64,000 bases of DNA from Pseudomonas alcaliphila JAB1 (GCF_001941865.1 NZ_CP016162.1:2480001-2544000), one strand, 5' to 3'. Counted from the first letter of the stretch, positions 33,956 to 42,030 are shown. Translations and numbers: made by a program. The notes: a model not told the origin generated them from the letters alone.

Positions 33956-34900
33956 TTGAAAGATTGGCTCTGCTTGGTCATGGCCCTGCCTACGGCCAAT
34001 GCCGCCGAGCGCATGCGCGCCTGGCGAGCGTTGAAGGGGGCGGGGGCCGCGGTGCTGCGCGATGGGGTGTACCTGCTGCCGGACCGGCCGGGTTGTCGAG
34101 AAACCCTGTCGGCGGTCGAACGCGACATTCTCGACAGCGAGGGTTACGTCTGCCTGTTGCCGGTATGCGACCCGCAGGGTGAGCGCTTCATTCCCCTGTT
34201 CGCGCGTGCAGAGGACTACGCCAAGCTGCGTGCAGAGGTAGATGCACAGCTCGCGCAACTGGCCCCCGACACCGCGCTTGCGGTCATGCGCCAGGCCCGA
34301 AAACTGCGTAAGGCCTTCGCTCAGGTTCAGGACATCGACTTCTTCCCCGGGGCGGACCAGCAGCAAACCGACGCCCAGTTGCGCGAGCTGGAGGTTGCGA
34401 TCAGTCGCGCGCTGTCCAGAGACGAGCCCTGCAGTCACGAGCAGGCGATCGAGCGACTGTCTCTGGCGGAGTTCAAGGGGCGGGTCTGGGCCACGCGTCA
34501 CCGGCCCTGGGTCGACCGCTTGGCCAGTGCCTGGCTGATCCGGCGTTTCATCGACCCGGCGGCGCGCATCCTCTGGTTGGCCTCTCCGGACGACTGTCCT
34601 GACGAGGCTCTGGGCTTCGACTTCGATGGTGCGCGCTTCAGCCATGTTGGCAACCGCGTCACCTTCGAGACCCTGCAGGCCAGCTTTGCCCTGGATGCGC
34701 CCGGTCTGCGGCGCATGGCAGCACTGGTGCATTACCTCGACATCGGCGGTGCCCAGCCTGCCGAGGCTGCCGGCGTGGAACGGGTGCTCGCCGGTCTGCG
34801 GGCCAGCCTGGAAAACGACGATCAACTGCTGGATGCCGCCTGCGCCATCTTCGATGGCTTGTTGGTGGCCTTTGGCAAAGAAGGACAGAACGATGAGTGA
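33956..34900 (+). CDS. chrB: Chromate resistance regulator ChrB
   Basis: 314 residues with both ChrB domains: an N-terminal winged-helix-like part (LPTANAAERMRAWRALKGAG, AAVLRDGVYLLPDRPG) and a C-terminal part (WATRHRPWVDRLASAWLIRRFID, ILWLASPDD). ChrB is a chromate-sensing repressor of chrA in other bacteria. The TTG at 33956 gives the usual N-terminus but has no clear Shine-Dalgarno; an ATG at 33980 is the alternative. It overlaps chrA by 8 bp. Confidence 0.88.
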   Translation: MKDWLCLVMALPTANAAERMRAWRALKGAGAAVLRDGVYLLPDRPGCRETLSAVERDILDSEGYVCLLPVCDPQGERFIPLFARAEDYAKLRAEVDAQLAQLAPDTALAVMRQARKLRKAFAQVQDIDFFPGADQQQTDAQLRELEVAISRALSRDEPCSHEQAIERLSLAEFKGRVWATRHRPWVDRLASAWLIRRFIDPAARILWLASPDDCPDEALGFDFDGARFSHVGNRVTFETLQASFALDAPGLRRMAALVHYLDIGGAQPAEAAGVERVLAGLRASLENDDQLLDAACAIFDGLLVAFGKEGQNDE

Positions 34901-36254
34901 GACGATTATGCAACCCGATGAGCAGGCACTGCCGCGCCGCGAATCCGTCAGTTTCTGGCAGGCCCTGCTGTTCTGGCTCAAGCTCGGCTTCATCAGCTTC
35001 GGCGGGCCGGCCGGGCAGATCGCGATCATGCATCAGGAGCTGGTGGAGAAACGCCGCTGGATTTCCGAGCGGCGTTTTCTGCATGCGCTGAACTACTGCA
35101 TGTTGCTGCCCGGGCCGGAGGCGCAGCAGTTGGCCACCTATATCGGCTGGCTGTTGCACCGCACCTGGGGCGGGGTGATCGCCGGGGTGCTGTTCGTGCT
35201 GCCGTCGCTGCTGATCCTGATCGCCCTGTCCTGGGTCTATATCGCCTTCGGCGACGTGCCGCTGGTGGCCGGGATCTTCTACGGCATCAAGCCGGCGGTG
35301 ACCGCCATCGTGCTGCAGGCCGCGCATCGCATCGGCTCGCGTGCACTGAAGAACAACTGGCTGTGGGCCATCGCCGGCGCCTCGTTCGTCGCCATCTTCG
35401 CCCTCCATCTACCGTTCCCGCTGATCGTGCTGGGTGCGGCGCTGATCGGTTACCTGGGCGGGCGTTACGCGCCGGCCAAGTTCAGTGTCGGCGGCGGCCA
35501 CGGGGCGGCGGACAAGTCTTACGGCGCGGCGCTGATCGACGACGACACGCCGCCGCCGGCCCATGCGCGCTTTCGCTGGTCGCGCCTGGCGCTGATCCTG
35601 CTGGTGGGTGCTGCGCTGTGGCTGCTGCCGATGGGCCTGCTCACCGCGCTGTTCGGCTGGGACGGCAGCCTGACGCAGATGGGCTGGTTCTTCACCAAGG
35701 CCGCGCTGCTGACCTTCGGCGGCGCCTACGCGGTGCTGCCCTACGTCTACCAGGGCGCCATCGGCCATTACGGCTGGGTGACGCCGACGCAGATGATCGA
35801 CGGCCTGGCCCTGGGCGAGACCACGCCGGGGCCGCTGATCATGGTGGTGGCCTTCGTCGCTTTCGTCGGCGCCTACGTGCAGCCGGTGTTCGGCGCCGAC
35901 TCGGCCTTCGTCAGCGGCGCGCTGGCGGCCTGCCTGGTCACCTGGTTCACCTTCCTGCCGTCGTTTCTGTTCATCCTCGCCGGCGGGCCGCTGGTGGAGT
36001 CGACCCACGGCGAGCTGAAGCTCACCGCGCCGCTGACCGGCATCACCGCCGCGGTGGTCGGGGTGATCCTCAACCTGGCGCTGTTCTTCGCTTACCACGT
36101 GCTCTGGCCGCAGGGCTTTTCCGGCAGTTTCGACTGGCCCTCGGCGCTGATCGCCCTGGGCGCGGCCGTGGCCCTGCTGCGCTTCAAGCGTGGGGTGATT
36201 CAGGTGCTGCTGGGTTGTGCCCTGGTCGGGCTGGCGGTGCATCTGCTGCGTTGA
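34893..36254 (+). CDS. chrA: Chromate efflux transporter ChrA
   Basis: 453 residues, a two-domain (long-chain) ChrA of the CHR family with about 10-12 membrane helices. Each half has the family motif: FISFGGPAGQIAIMHQELVE (near 30-50) and LTFGGAYAVLPYVYQGAIGH (second half), with LGETTPGPLIMVVAFVAFVG after it. It exports chromate from the cytoplasm. The start at 34893 (MSETIMQPDEQ) overlaps the chrB end. Second gene of chrB-chrA-rhodanese-chrB2. Confidence 0.95.
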   Translation: MSETIMQPDEQALPRRESVSFWQALLFWLKLGFISFGGPAGQIAIMHQELVEKRRWISERRFLHALNYCMLLPGPEAQQLATYIGWLLHRTWGGVIAGVLFVLPSLLILIALSWVYIAFGDVPLVAGIFYGIKPAVTAIVLQAAHRIGSRALKNNWLWAIAGASFVAIFALHLPFPLIVLGAALIGYLGGRYAPAKFSVGGGHGAADKSYGAALIDDDTPPPAHARFRWSRLALILLVGAALWLLPMGLLTALFGWDGSLTQMGWFFTKAALLTFGGAYAVLPYVYQGAIGHYGWVTPTQMIDGLALGETTPGPLIMVVAFVAFVGAYVQPVFGADSAFVSGALAACLVTWFTFLPSFLFILAGGPLVESTHGELKLTAPLTGITAAVVGVILNLALFFAYHVLWPQGFSGSFDWPSALIALGAAVALLRFKRGVIQVLLGCALVGLAVHLLR

Positions 36255-36265
36255 AGGAGGCAATC

Positions 36266-36589
36266 ATGGCGCGCATCTCGATCTGCGAACTGGCCGAGTG
36301 GCAGGCTGCCGGCCGTACCTTCACCCTGCTGGATGTGCGTCGCGCCAGTGTGCGTCAGGCCGATGCGGCGCAGATCGCGGGCGCCCGCTGGCGCGATCCG
36401 GAGGCCTTGCTCGCCTGGAAGGATCAGGTGCCGCGCGACAGACCGGCAATTCTCTACTGCGCCCATGGCCACGAGCTCAGCCAGGGCTGCGCCGCCACCT
36501 TGCGCGCCATGGGCCTGGATGCGCGCTACCTGATCGACGGTTTCGCCGGCTGGCGTGCGGCCGGTCAACCCCTGCAAACGCTGGAATGA
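36266..36589 (+). CDS. Rhodanese-domain protein in the chromate operon
   Basis: 107 residues, a single rhodanese domain with the active-site cysteine in LYCAHGHELSQG (near residue 62) and the start of the fold in FTLLDVRRASVRQAD. It could move sulfur or bind oxyanions; a link to chromate is inferred from position only. AAGGAGG lies before the ATG; chrA stops 11 bp upstream. Confidence 0.88.
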   Translation: MARISICELAEWQAAGRTFTLLDVRRASVRQADAAQIAGARWRDPEALLAWKDQVPRDRPAILYCAHGHELSQGCAATLRAMGLDARYLIDGFAGWRAAGQPLQTLE

Positions 36590-36602
36590 GTGGGAGGTGC
36601 GT

Positions 36603-37055
36603 ATGAGGTGGATTACCCGTGAGCGGCCGAAAATCGACCGCATCGCCTGTCCCTGGCTGATCAGCCGGTTCATCGATGCCGACGCCGAGTTTCTCTACGT
36701 CGCCAGTGCGGACGTGCTGCGTCTGTCCCAGGAGCTGGGGGCGGTGCCCTATGACATTCCGGGGGTCGAGCTGTCGCACCTTGGCGAGCAGTGCAGTTTC
36801 GACGCCTTCCTCGCCAAGTACCGGCTGCAAGAGCCGGCCTTGCAGCAACTGGCGGCCATCGTCAGGGGCGCCGACACCTCGCGGCTCGACCTCACCGCGC
36901 AGTCGGCCGGTCTCTATGCGATTTCTCTGGGGCTGTCGCACTGTTTTGCCGACGACCACGAGATGTTGCGTCATGGCTTGGTGCTGTACGACGCGCTCTA
37001 TGCCTGGTGCAAGCACTGCCAGGGCGAGTCGCACAACTGGCCGCCAGCGCTGTGA
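36603..37055 (+). CDS. Second ChrB-type protein (C-terminal domain only)
   Basis: 150 residues matching the C-terminal domain of ChrB: WITRERPKIDRIACPWLISRFID, EFLYVASADVL, PYDIPGVELSHLGEQCSFD. Compare the upstream ChrB, where WATRHRPWVDRLASAWLIRRF is the same region. It lacks the DNA-binding half, so it is probably an effector or enzyme rather than a repressor. The ATG at 36603 has GGGAGG before it. Last gene of the chr operon. Confidence 0.88.
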   Translation: MRWITRERPKIDRIACPWLISRFIDADAEFLYVASADVLRLSQELGAVPYDIPGVELSHLGEQCSFDAFLAKYRLQEPALQQLAAIVRGADTSRLDLTAQSAGLYAISLGLSHCFADDHEMLRHGLVLYDALYAWCKHCQGESHNWPPAL

Positions 37056-37086
37056 GGCGGCCGGTCTTGGCGGGCTTCGGTGGCGC

Positions 37087-37794
37087 TCAGGGCATGGCAC
37101 TACGCAGCACATGCAGCGCCAGCAGGTGCCCCGGATAGAACAGGTAGCCCCAGCGGCCGACGGGCCAGATCTTCAACGGCAGGGCTCGATGCAACAGGTA
37201 GAGCCCCAGCAGCGCAGCCGCACAGGCCATCGCGAACGACGCCAGGGTATCCGCCACCAGGCCCAGCTCGGCAAACCAGCGGTTGCGGCCGTTGGCCAGC
37301 ACCGCCAGGGCGGCAGGCAACCACCACCAGCGCAGCCCCTTCAGCCCTTGGACAAAGGCCGCCGGCAACAGTACGCCGAGTACGCCGTACATCAGTTGCT
37401 GATGCAGCAGGGTGGCGATCAGCACCGTCGCCGCGGCCAGCAGCAGGCTGGTGCGCTCGCCATGGTGGACGCCCCAGGCGACCATCAGCCCCAGCAGTAG
37501 GCTTGGCATCACGTTGAGCGTCGCGCTTTCCGGCGACAGCAGGCGATAGGGCAGCTCCGACAGCAGGGAGAAAGCCAGCAGCCAGCCGAGGTAGCGCGCG
37601 TTGCCCTCGCTGAACAGCTCGCCGGGGCGGGTTCTGGCCACGTTGGCGGCGATGCCCAGGCAAAACAGCGGGAATGCCAGGCGGCCGACGACGAATAGGC
37701 CATAGGCGTCCGGCCACAGGTAGCGCAGGTGGTCGAGCAGCATGCTGAGCATGGCCAGCCACTTGACCAGGTCGAGCCCCGCATCCCGTCTCAT
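37087..37794 (-). CDS. TraX-family membrane protein
   Basis: 235 residues, about eight membrane helices. The TraX pattern is clear: LDLVKWLAMLSMLLDHLRYL at the start, GRLAFPLFCLGIAANVAR, and GYLFYPGHLLALHVLR at the end. TraX of F plasmid acetylates pilin; chromosomal members have unknown roles. It overlaps the upstream YqaA-like gene by 4 bp and is the last gene of the minus-strand metal operon (39630-37087), an unexpected partner. Confidence 0.88.
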   Translation of the reverse strand: MRRDAGLDLVKWLAMLSMLLDHLRYLWPDAYGLFVVGRLAFPLFCLGIAANVARTRPGELFSEGNARYLGWLLAFSLLSELPYRLLSPESATLNVMPSLLLGLMVAWGVHHGERTSLLLAAATVLIATLLHQQLMYGVLGVLLPAAFVQGLKGLRWWWLPAALAVLANGRNRWFAELGLVADTLASFAMACAAALLGLYLLHRALPLKIWPVGRWGYLFYPGHLLALHVLRSAMP

Positions 37795-38231
37795 CCCATG
37801 ACTCCGAGCGTCAGCGCCGCCAGCACCAGGTAGCGCCCCGCCTTGGCCACCAGCACGATCAGCAGGAAACTCCAGAACGGCTCGCGTAGGGCGCCGGCGA
37901 TCACGGTCAGCGGATCGCCGATGATCGGCACCCAGCTCAGCAGCAGGGACCAGCGTCCATAACGGTGGTAGGCCTGCCGGGCGCGCTGCAGTTTGTCTTC
38001 CGGCACCGGAAACCAGCGTCTGTGGCGAAGGTGCTCGATATAGCGGCCCAGCAGCCAGTTGGCGACCGAGCCCAGTACGTTGCCGGTCGTGGCCACCAGG
38101 AGCAACAGCGAAGGTGGCTGTTCAGCGGCCAGCAGCAGGCCGACCAGCACCGTCTCCGACTGCATCGGCAGCAGGGTGGCGGCACCGAAGGCCGCAACGA
38201 ACAGCCCCAGATAGGCGGAGAAGTCCCACAC
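37791..38231 (-). CDS. YqaA/DedA-like small membrane protein
   Basis: 146 residues, four or five membrane helices. The pattern is LPMQSETVLVGLLLA, ATTGNVLGSVANWLLGRYIEH and LSWVPIIGDPLTVIAGALRE, as in YqaA of the SNARE-associated (VTT) superfamily. Such proteins are linked to lipid scrambling or undecaprenyl phosphate recycling; the role here is not known. It starts one base after the stop of the rcnA-like gene. Confidence 0.88.
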   Translation of the reverse strand: MWDFSAYLGLFVAAFGAATLLPMQSETVLVGLLLAAEQPPSLLLLVATTGNVLGSVANWLLGRYIEHLRHRRWFPVPEDKLQRARQAYHRYGRWSLLLSWVPIIGDPLTVIAGALREPFWSFLLIVLVAKAGRYLVLAALTLGVMG

Positions 38232-38232
38232 C

Positions 38233-39336
38233 TCAGGCGCTCAGCCCGGTCCAGCCATGCAGGCCGACATAGATGCCCACGGCGATGATCAGCAGGCCGG
38301 ACAGGTAGGGCGCGCGGCGCGCCACCACGCCCAGCCAGGGCCAGCGGTTGGACGCGTGTCGCGTGCCGACGGCGGCGGCGACGCCAACCGCGACCAGGGT
38401 CAGCGCCAGGCCGACGCTGAAGCTGAGTACCAGAACCGCACCCAGCGTCACCTCCTTGACCTGCAGGCAGAGCAGCAGCACGGTGATGGCCGCAGGGCAG
38501 GGAATCAGCCCGCCGGTCAGGCCGAACAGGATCACCTGGCCGGTGCTGACGTTGCGGCTGGCGAAACGACGGCGAATGTCGTTGGCGTGGGCCCGCTCGT
38601 GCGCATCCTGGTAACCCTCCAGCGACAGCTCCAGACTCTCCAGCTGCGAATGGGCGTGGTCGTGTTCATGGAACTCCAGGTCGTACTCGTGGGCGTGTCC
38701 GGCGTGGCCGAGGCGCAGGCGCGCAGTGAACTCATGCGGCTCGGGAATCGCATCCAGCGACTGCAGATAGCCGTCCTGGGTGGCGAAGCGGAACTCCTGC
38801 ATCTGTCCGTCGCTGCGGGTGGTGAGCAAACTGACGTCCCCGGCGGGCCAGGCATGCCCGCTCAGCACGCGCAGACGCCAGCGCGGCGGCGCGTCCTGCT
38901 CGTGGATCGACAGTTCGACGCGGCCGTGCCCGGTATCGATGTGCTGGCGTTCGTCGTGATGGTGCTGCTCTTCCTCGAAGCGCCACATTTGCTCGCCACG
39001 CCAGGTGCGCCAGAGCATCCACAGCGCGATGGCGACGATGAGCACGGCCGAGGCGAGTTGGAAGTAGGGTTCGGTGGTCTGGGCGTCGAGGTGCTGCCCC
39101 AGGTACATGCCGCCGATCGCCACCAGCCAGACCACCGCGGTGTGCGAGGCAGTGGCCGCCAGGCCAAGCAGGACGGCCTGACGCACCGTGCCGCGAATGG
39201 CCACGATGAAGGCCGCCATCATGGTCTTCGAGTGCCCGGGTTCCAGGCCATGCAGGGCCCCGAGCAGGATGGCGGTGGGGACATACAGCCAGGCCTGTGC
39301 GGCCCCTTGCTGCAACAACTCGGCGAAGGTCGACAT
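38233..39336 (-). CDS. rcnA: Nickel/cobalt efflux protein, RcnA-like (NicO family)
   Basis: 367 residues. NicO motifs: LGALHGLEPGHSKTMMAAF (helix I), TASHTAVVWLV, and LTGGLIPCPAAITVLLLCL. Between helix III and IV is a large soluble domain (about 115-265), with His-rich patches (EEEQHHHDERQHIDTGHG and HAGHAHEYDLEFHEHDHAH) that could bind metal. RcnA exports Ni and Co. The regulator gene ends 6 bp upstream. The symbol is by family. Confidence 0.9.
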   Translation of the reverse strand: MSTFAELLQQGAAQAWLYVPTAILLGALHGLEPGHSKTMMAAFIVAIRGTVRQAVLLGLAATASHTAVVWLVAIGGMYLGQHLDAQTTEPYFQLASAVLIVAIALWMLWRTWRGEQMWRFEEEQHHHDERQHIDTGHGRVELSIHEQDAPPRWRLRVLSGHAWPAGDVSLLTTRSDGQMQEFRFATQDGYLQSLDAIPEPHEFTARLRLGHAGHAHEYDLEFHEHDHAHSQLESLELSLEGYQDAHERAHANDIRRRFASRNVSTGQVILFGLTGGLIPCPAAITVLLLCLQVKEVTLGAVLVLSFSVGLALTLVAVGVAAAVGTRHASNRWPWLGVVARRAPYLSGLLIIAVGIYVGLHGWTGLSA

Positions 39337-39342
39337 GGGGGC

Positions 39343-39630
39343 TCAGAGGTATTTGGTGATCTGCTTGAACTCTTCCAGTGGCGCCCGCTCACCCTTGGTA
39401 AGGGCGCCGACCGTGTGTTCCAGGCAGTGGTCGATGTGGTCCTGGATCAGCGTACGCTTGGCCTGGCAGACCGCTTTCTCGACCGCGTGCAGTTGCTGGG
39501 CGATGTCCACACAGGCGCGACCGTCCTCGATCATGGCGACGATGCTGCGCAGATGGCCCTCGGCACGTTTCAGCCTTTTGATGATTTCCTTATGACTTTG
39601 GTGCTGATGCCCGTGTTCGTGCTTGCTCAT
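39343..39630 (-). CDS. rcnR: RcnR/CsoR-family metal-sensing repressor
   Basis: 95 residues, all-helical DUF156 fold. It has a His-rich N-terminus (His4, 6, 8, 10, 13) and candidate metal ligands Cys40 (GRACVDIAQQL), His65 and Cys69 (DHIDHCLEH). RcnR itself uses His3, Cys35, His60 and His64; copper CsoR uses Cys-His-Cys, so this member has features of both, and metal identity is open. It is the first gene of the minus-strand metal operon, and lies next to the palindrome at 39668-39686. Confidence 0.9.
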   Translation of the reverse strand: MSKHEHGHQHQSHKEIIKRLKRAEGHLRSIVAMIEDGRACVDIAQQLHAVEKAVCQAKRTLIQDHIDHCLEHTVGALTKGERAPLEEFKQITKYL

Positions 39631-39667
39631 CGCCAGACCTCGTGCAAGGATAATCGCCGCGGCATCC

Positions 39668-39686
39668 TATCCCCCTGGGGGGGATA
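39668..39686. promoter_or_regulatory. C/G-tract palindrome, likely operator of the metal divergon
   Basis: TATCCCCCTGGGGGGGATA lies between the divergent rcnR-like gene and the plus-strand gene at 39741. RcnR and CsoR proteins are known to bind runs of C/G flanked by AT, so this is very probably the shared operator. Confidence 0.8.
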
Positions 39687-39740
39687 TGGTCAAACGGCTG
39701 CCTCCTCAATCACACGGCCCAGCTATCGAAGCGGCGATCC

Positions 39741-40100
39741 ATGCTCAGCAAACCCATCAGCGCCAAGGTGATCTTCGCCCTCGCTCTCGCCATCCTGATG
39801 GCCTGGGCCGGGCATGCGTCTGCGCTGTTCGTGGGGGCGAGCCAGCCAACCTGGAGCGACAACCAGCATGTGCATGCGCACAGCCATGGCGACGGTGCGT
39901 TTGTCTGTGCGGTCTGTGCGGATCATTACCACTCGCCGCTGACGGCTGACCACGTGCATGAAACACCGCACCTGAGCACTGGGCTGAGCATCGCCACGCA
40001 GCCGGAGCGTAGGCTGCTGCTGGAAAGCCCCGGCTACTCGATTCCCGCCAGCCCGATCTACCTGATCGAGCGGCCACCACGCCCTGGTTTGGTGTTCTGA
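39741..40100 (+). CDS. Small His-rich secreted or membrane protein
   Basis: 119 residues. An N-terminal signal or anchor (residues 9-30, VIFALALAILMAWAGHASA), then a His-rich stretch with HVHAHSHGDG, a CAVC pair and HYHSP, HVHETPH. The Cys-x2-Cys plus many His suggests periplasmic metal binding. I do not recognise a named family. First gene of the plus-strand side of the metal divergon, 54 bases after the palindrome; the HupE gene follows 47 bp later. Confidence 0.75.
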   Translation: MLSKPISAKVIFALALAILMAWAGHASALFVGASQPTWSDNQHVHAHSHGDGAFVCAVCADHYHSPLTADHVHETPHLSTGLSIATQPERRLLLESPGYSIPASPIYLIERPPRPGLVF

Positions 40101-40147
40101 CACAGGCCGCTGTGCGGCCCAAGACCACTGCAACCTAGGATTTCTCC

Positions 40148-40885
40148 ATGCATTCGCTATCCATGCGCGGCATGGACGCAGGCCACCTGCGTCCACACCG
40201 CTCGTTACCGCTATTGCTACTGCTTACCGCCCTGTTCTTTCTCGGTATGCCCGATGCACTGGCCCACGGCGTCGCCGAGGGCGACAAGGGCTTCATCCAG
40301 GAAAGCACCGGGGTGATGTTGATGCCGTTCGTGTACATGGGCGCCAAGCACATGATCACCGGCTACGACCACCTGCTGTTCCTGTTCGGCGTGATCTTCT
40401 TTCTCTACCGTCTGAAGGACGTGGGGCTCTACGTCACCCTGTTCGCCGTCGGCCACTCGGTCACCCTGCTCCTCGGGGTGCTGGCGGACATCGGCATCAG
40501 TGCCTACGTGATCGACGCCATCATCGGCTTCTCGGTGGTGTACAAAGCGCTCGACAACCTGGGGGCCTTCCAGCGCTGGTTCGGCTACCAGCCGGACACC
40601 CGCGCAGCCACGCTGATCTTCGGCCTGCTGCATGGCTTCGGTCTGGCCACCAAGATCCAGGAGTACGAGATTTCGTCCGATGGCCTGATCGCCAACTTGA
40701 TCGCCTTCAACGTCGGCGTGGAGATCGGCCAGCTTCTGGCGCTCGGCAGCATTCTCATTCTGATGGGCTACTGGCGGCGCACCGCCAGCTTCTGGCGCCA
40801 CGCCTACACCGCCAACGTCGCCATGATGAGCGCCGGTTTCCTGTTGATGGGTTACCAGCTCACCGGCTTGATCGTCTCCCAGTAA
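40148..40885 (+). CDS. HupE/UreJ-family membrane protein
   Basis: 245 residues. Signal-like first helix (to about residue 39), then six helices. The family signature GAKHMITGYDHLLFLFGVIFF and later LLHGFGLATK are present. HupE and UreJ are linked to nickel uptake for hydrogenase and urease; no hydrogenase or urease gene is in the window. It sits between the His-rich protein and the anchored protein and is probably under the same operator. Confidence 0.88.
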   Translation: MHSLSMRGMDAGHLRPHRSLPLLLLLTALFFLGMPDALAHGVAEGDKGFIQESTGVMLMPFVYMGAKHMITGYDHLLFLFGVIFFLYRLKDVGLYVTLFAVGHSVTLLLGVLADIGISAYVIDAIIGFSVVYKALDNLGAFQRWFGYQPDTRAATLIFGLLHGFGLATKIQEYEISSDGLIANLIAFNVGVEIGQLLALGSILILMGYWRRTASFWRHAYTANVAMMSAGFLLMGYQLTGLIVSQ

Positions 40886-40896
40886 GGAATTTCGCC

Positions 40897-41571
40897 ATGT
40901 TCAACAGCAAGATCCCCACCCTCAACGAACTGCCGAGCAGCCAGCAACTGCTGCGCTCGACCGTGATTGCACTGATCGCCGCGATTGTCCTGCTCGTCAC
41001 CGTGGTCATGCCCTCGGAATACGCCATCGATCCCACTGGCGCCGGTCGCATGCTGGGGCTGACCCAGATGGGCGAGGTCAAACAGCAACTGGCCGCAGAA
41101 GCTGCAGCCGATGCTGCGACGCCTGTAGTTGCAGCTCCGGCGGCGCCCCAGTCGGTACCTCAAGCGGCCCCGCAACCTGCCGTCAGCACTGCCGCCGAAC
41201 CGACGGCCCCAGCCGTGGCAGCGCCTGCGGTAGTCGAGGCCGAGGGGCAGCAGCATGAAATGAGCATCTCCCTTGAGCCCGGTCAAGGCGCCGAGATCAA
41301 GCTGGAGATGCTCAAGGGCAGCAAGGTGAACTACTTCTGGACGGCCAACGGCGGCCTGGTGAACTACGACACCCACGGCGACCCCTACAACGCGCCGCGC
41401 GAGTTCTACCACGGTTACGGCAAGGGGCGCGCCACGCCGGAGGATCAGGGCGTCCTGGAGGCCGCCTTCGACGGCAAGCATGGCTGGTTCTGGCGCAACC
41501 GCACCAGCAAACCGGTCACCGTCACGCTGCGTACCGAGGGTAATTATATTGCCATCAAGCGGGTGATCTGA
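40897..41571 (+). CDS. Transmembrane anchor protein of the HupE cluster
   Basis: 224 residues. One membrane helix (about 22-40, TVIALIAAIVLLVTVVM), then a long Ala/Pro/Val linker (65-115), then a conserved soluble domain (about 120-224) with KVNYFWTANGGLVNYDTHGD, EFYHGYGKGR and DGKHGWFWRNRTSKPVTV. The soluble part looks beta-rich and would be periplasmic. It starts 11 bp after the HupE stop. I know such proteins only as neighbours of HupE-like genes; function unknown. Confidence 0.82.
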   Translation: MFNSKIPTLNELPSSQQLLRSTVIALIAAIVLLVTVVMPSEYAIDPTGAGRMLGLTQMGEVKQQLAAEAAADAATPVVAAPAAPQSVPQAAPQPAVSTAAEPTAPAVAAPAVVEAEGQQHEMSISLEPGQGAEIKLEMLKGSKVNYFWTANGGLVNYDTHGDPYNAPREFYHGYGKGRATPEDQGVLEAAFDGKHGWFWRNRTSKPVTVTLRTEGNYIAIKRVI

Positions 41572-42030
41572 TGGTTCAGCGGGAGCAGTGAGCCTCTGTT
41601 CCCGCTACTTTCTGCTTGCGTGCTCCATTGATCTAGATCAGGAAGATGATGAGTTCTGGATGCTTGCTTGACGAGTCGGAACCGCAGCCCGATCAACGGG
41701 CTGAGGGAGGTCTTACTTTCGGATGCTCAGAGTTCCTGACTGGTTTTTGATGGCTCAGGCAAAGCTCCTCGCGATATCTGCAGGTTGTCGCGTGGTGCTG
41801 CGTTTTGCGCACCTGCCGCGTGTTCTACTGGCTGGTATTCAGTCTGGCATGTACGCAGCGTACGCCTCCCTTTGCGCTCTGCGGAGAGGTCGTCGAAGCC
41901 TTCGGTCAACTCAGAGAAAATATCCCTTCGGGTCATAGCGTCGGGATCACCTTTTTGTTCAAGACGCTTCGTAGATTCTCAGATCTACAAGGAACACTCT
42001 GGATAGGGTTTCAAGTCGTGGTACCAATAG
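41572..42030. other. Gap between the metal cluster and the RES toxin gene
   Basis: 459 bases without an intact gene. It holds an FNR/Anr-like box TTGATCTAGATCA at 41628-41640 with no gene suitably placed behind it, and a broken antitoxin gene on the minus strand (41727-41936). A short inverted repeat GTAGATTCTCAGATCTAC lies near 41970-41987. Confidence 0.5.
41727..41936 (-). pseudogene. Remnant of an XRE-type antitoxin/regulator
   Basis: The first 30 codons (MTRRDIFSELTEGFDDLSAE, then RKGRRTLRT) match the N-terminus of the small helix-turn-helix antitoxins that pair with RelE-like toxins. After about residue 55 the frame is lost: the helix-turn-helix region appears only in other frames with stops. 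The partner toxin is not seen. It is a relic, the third toxin-antitoxin trace in the island. Confidence 0.6.
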
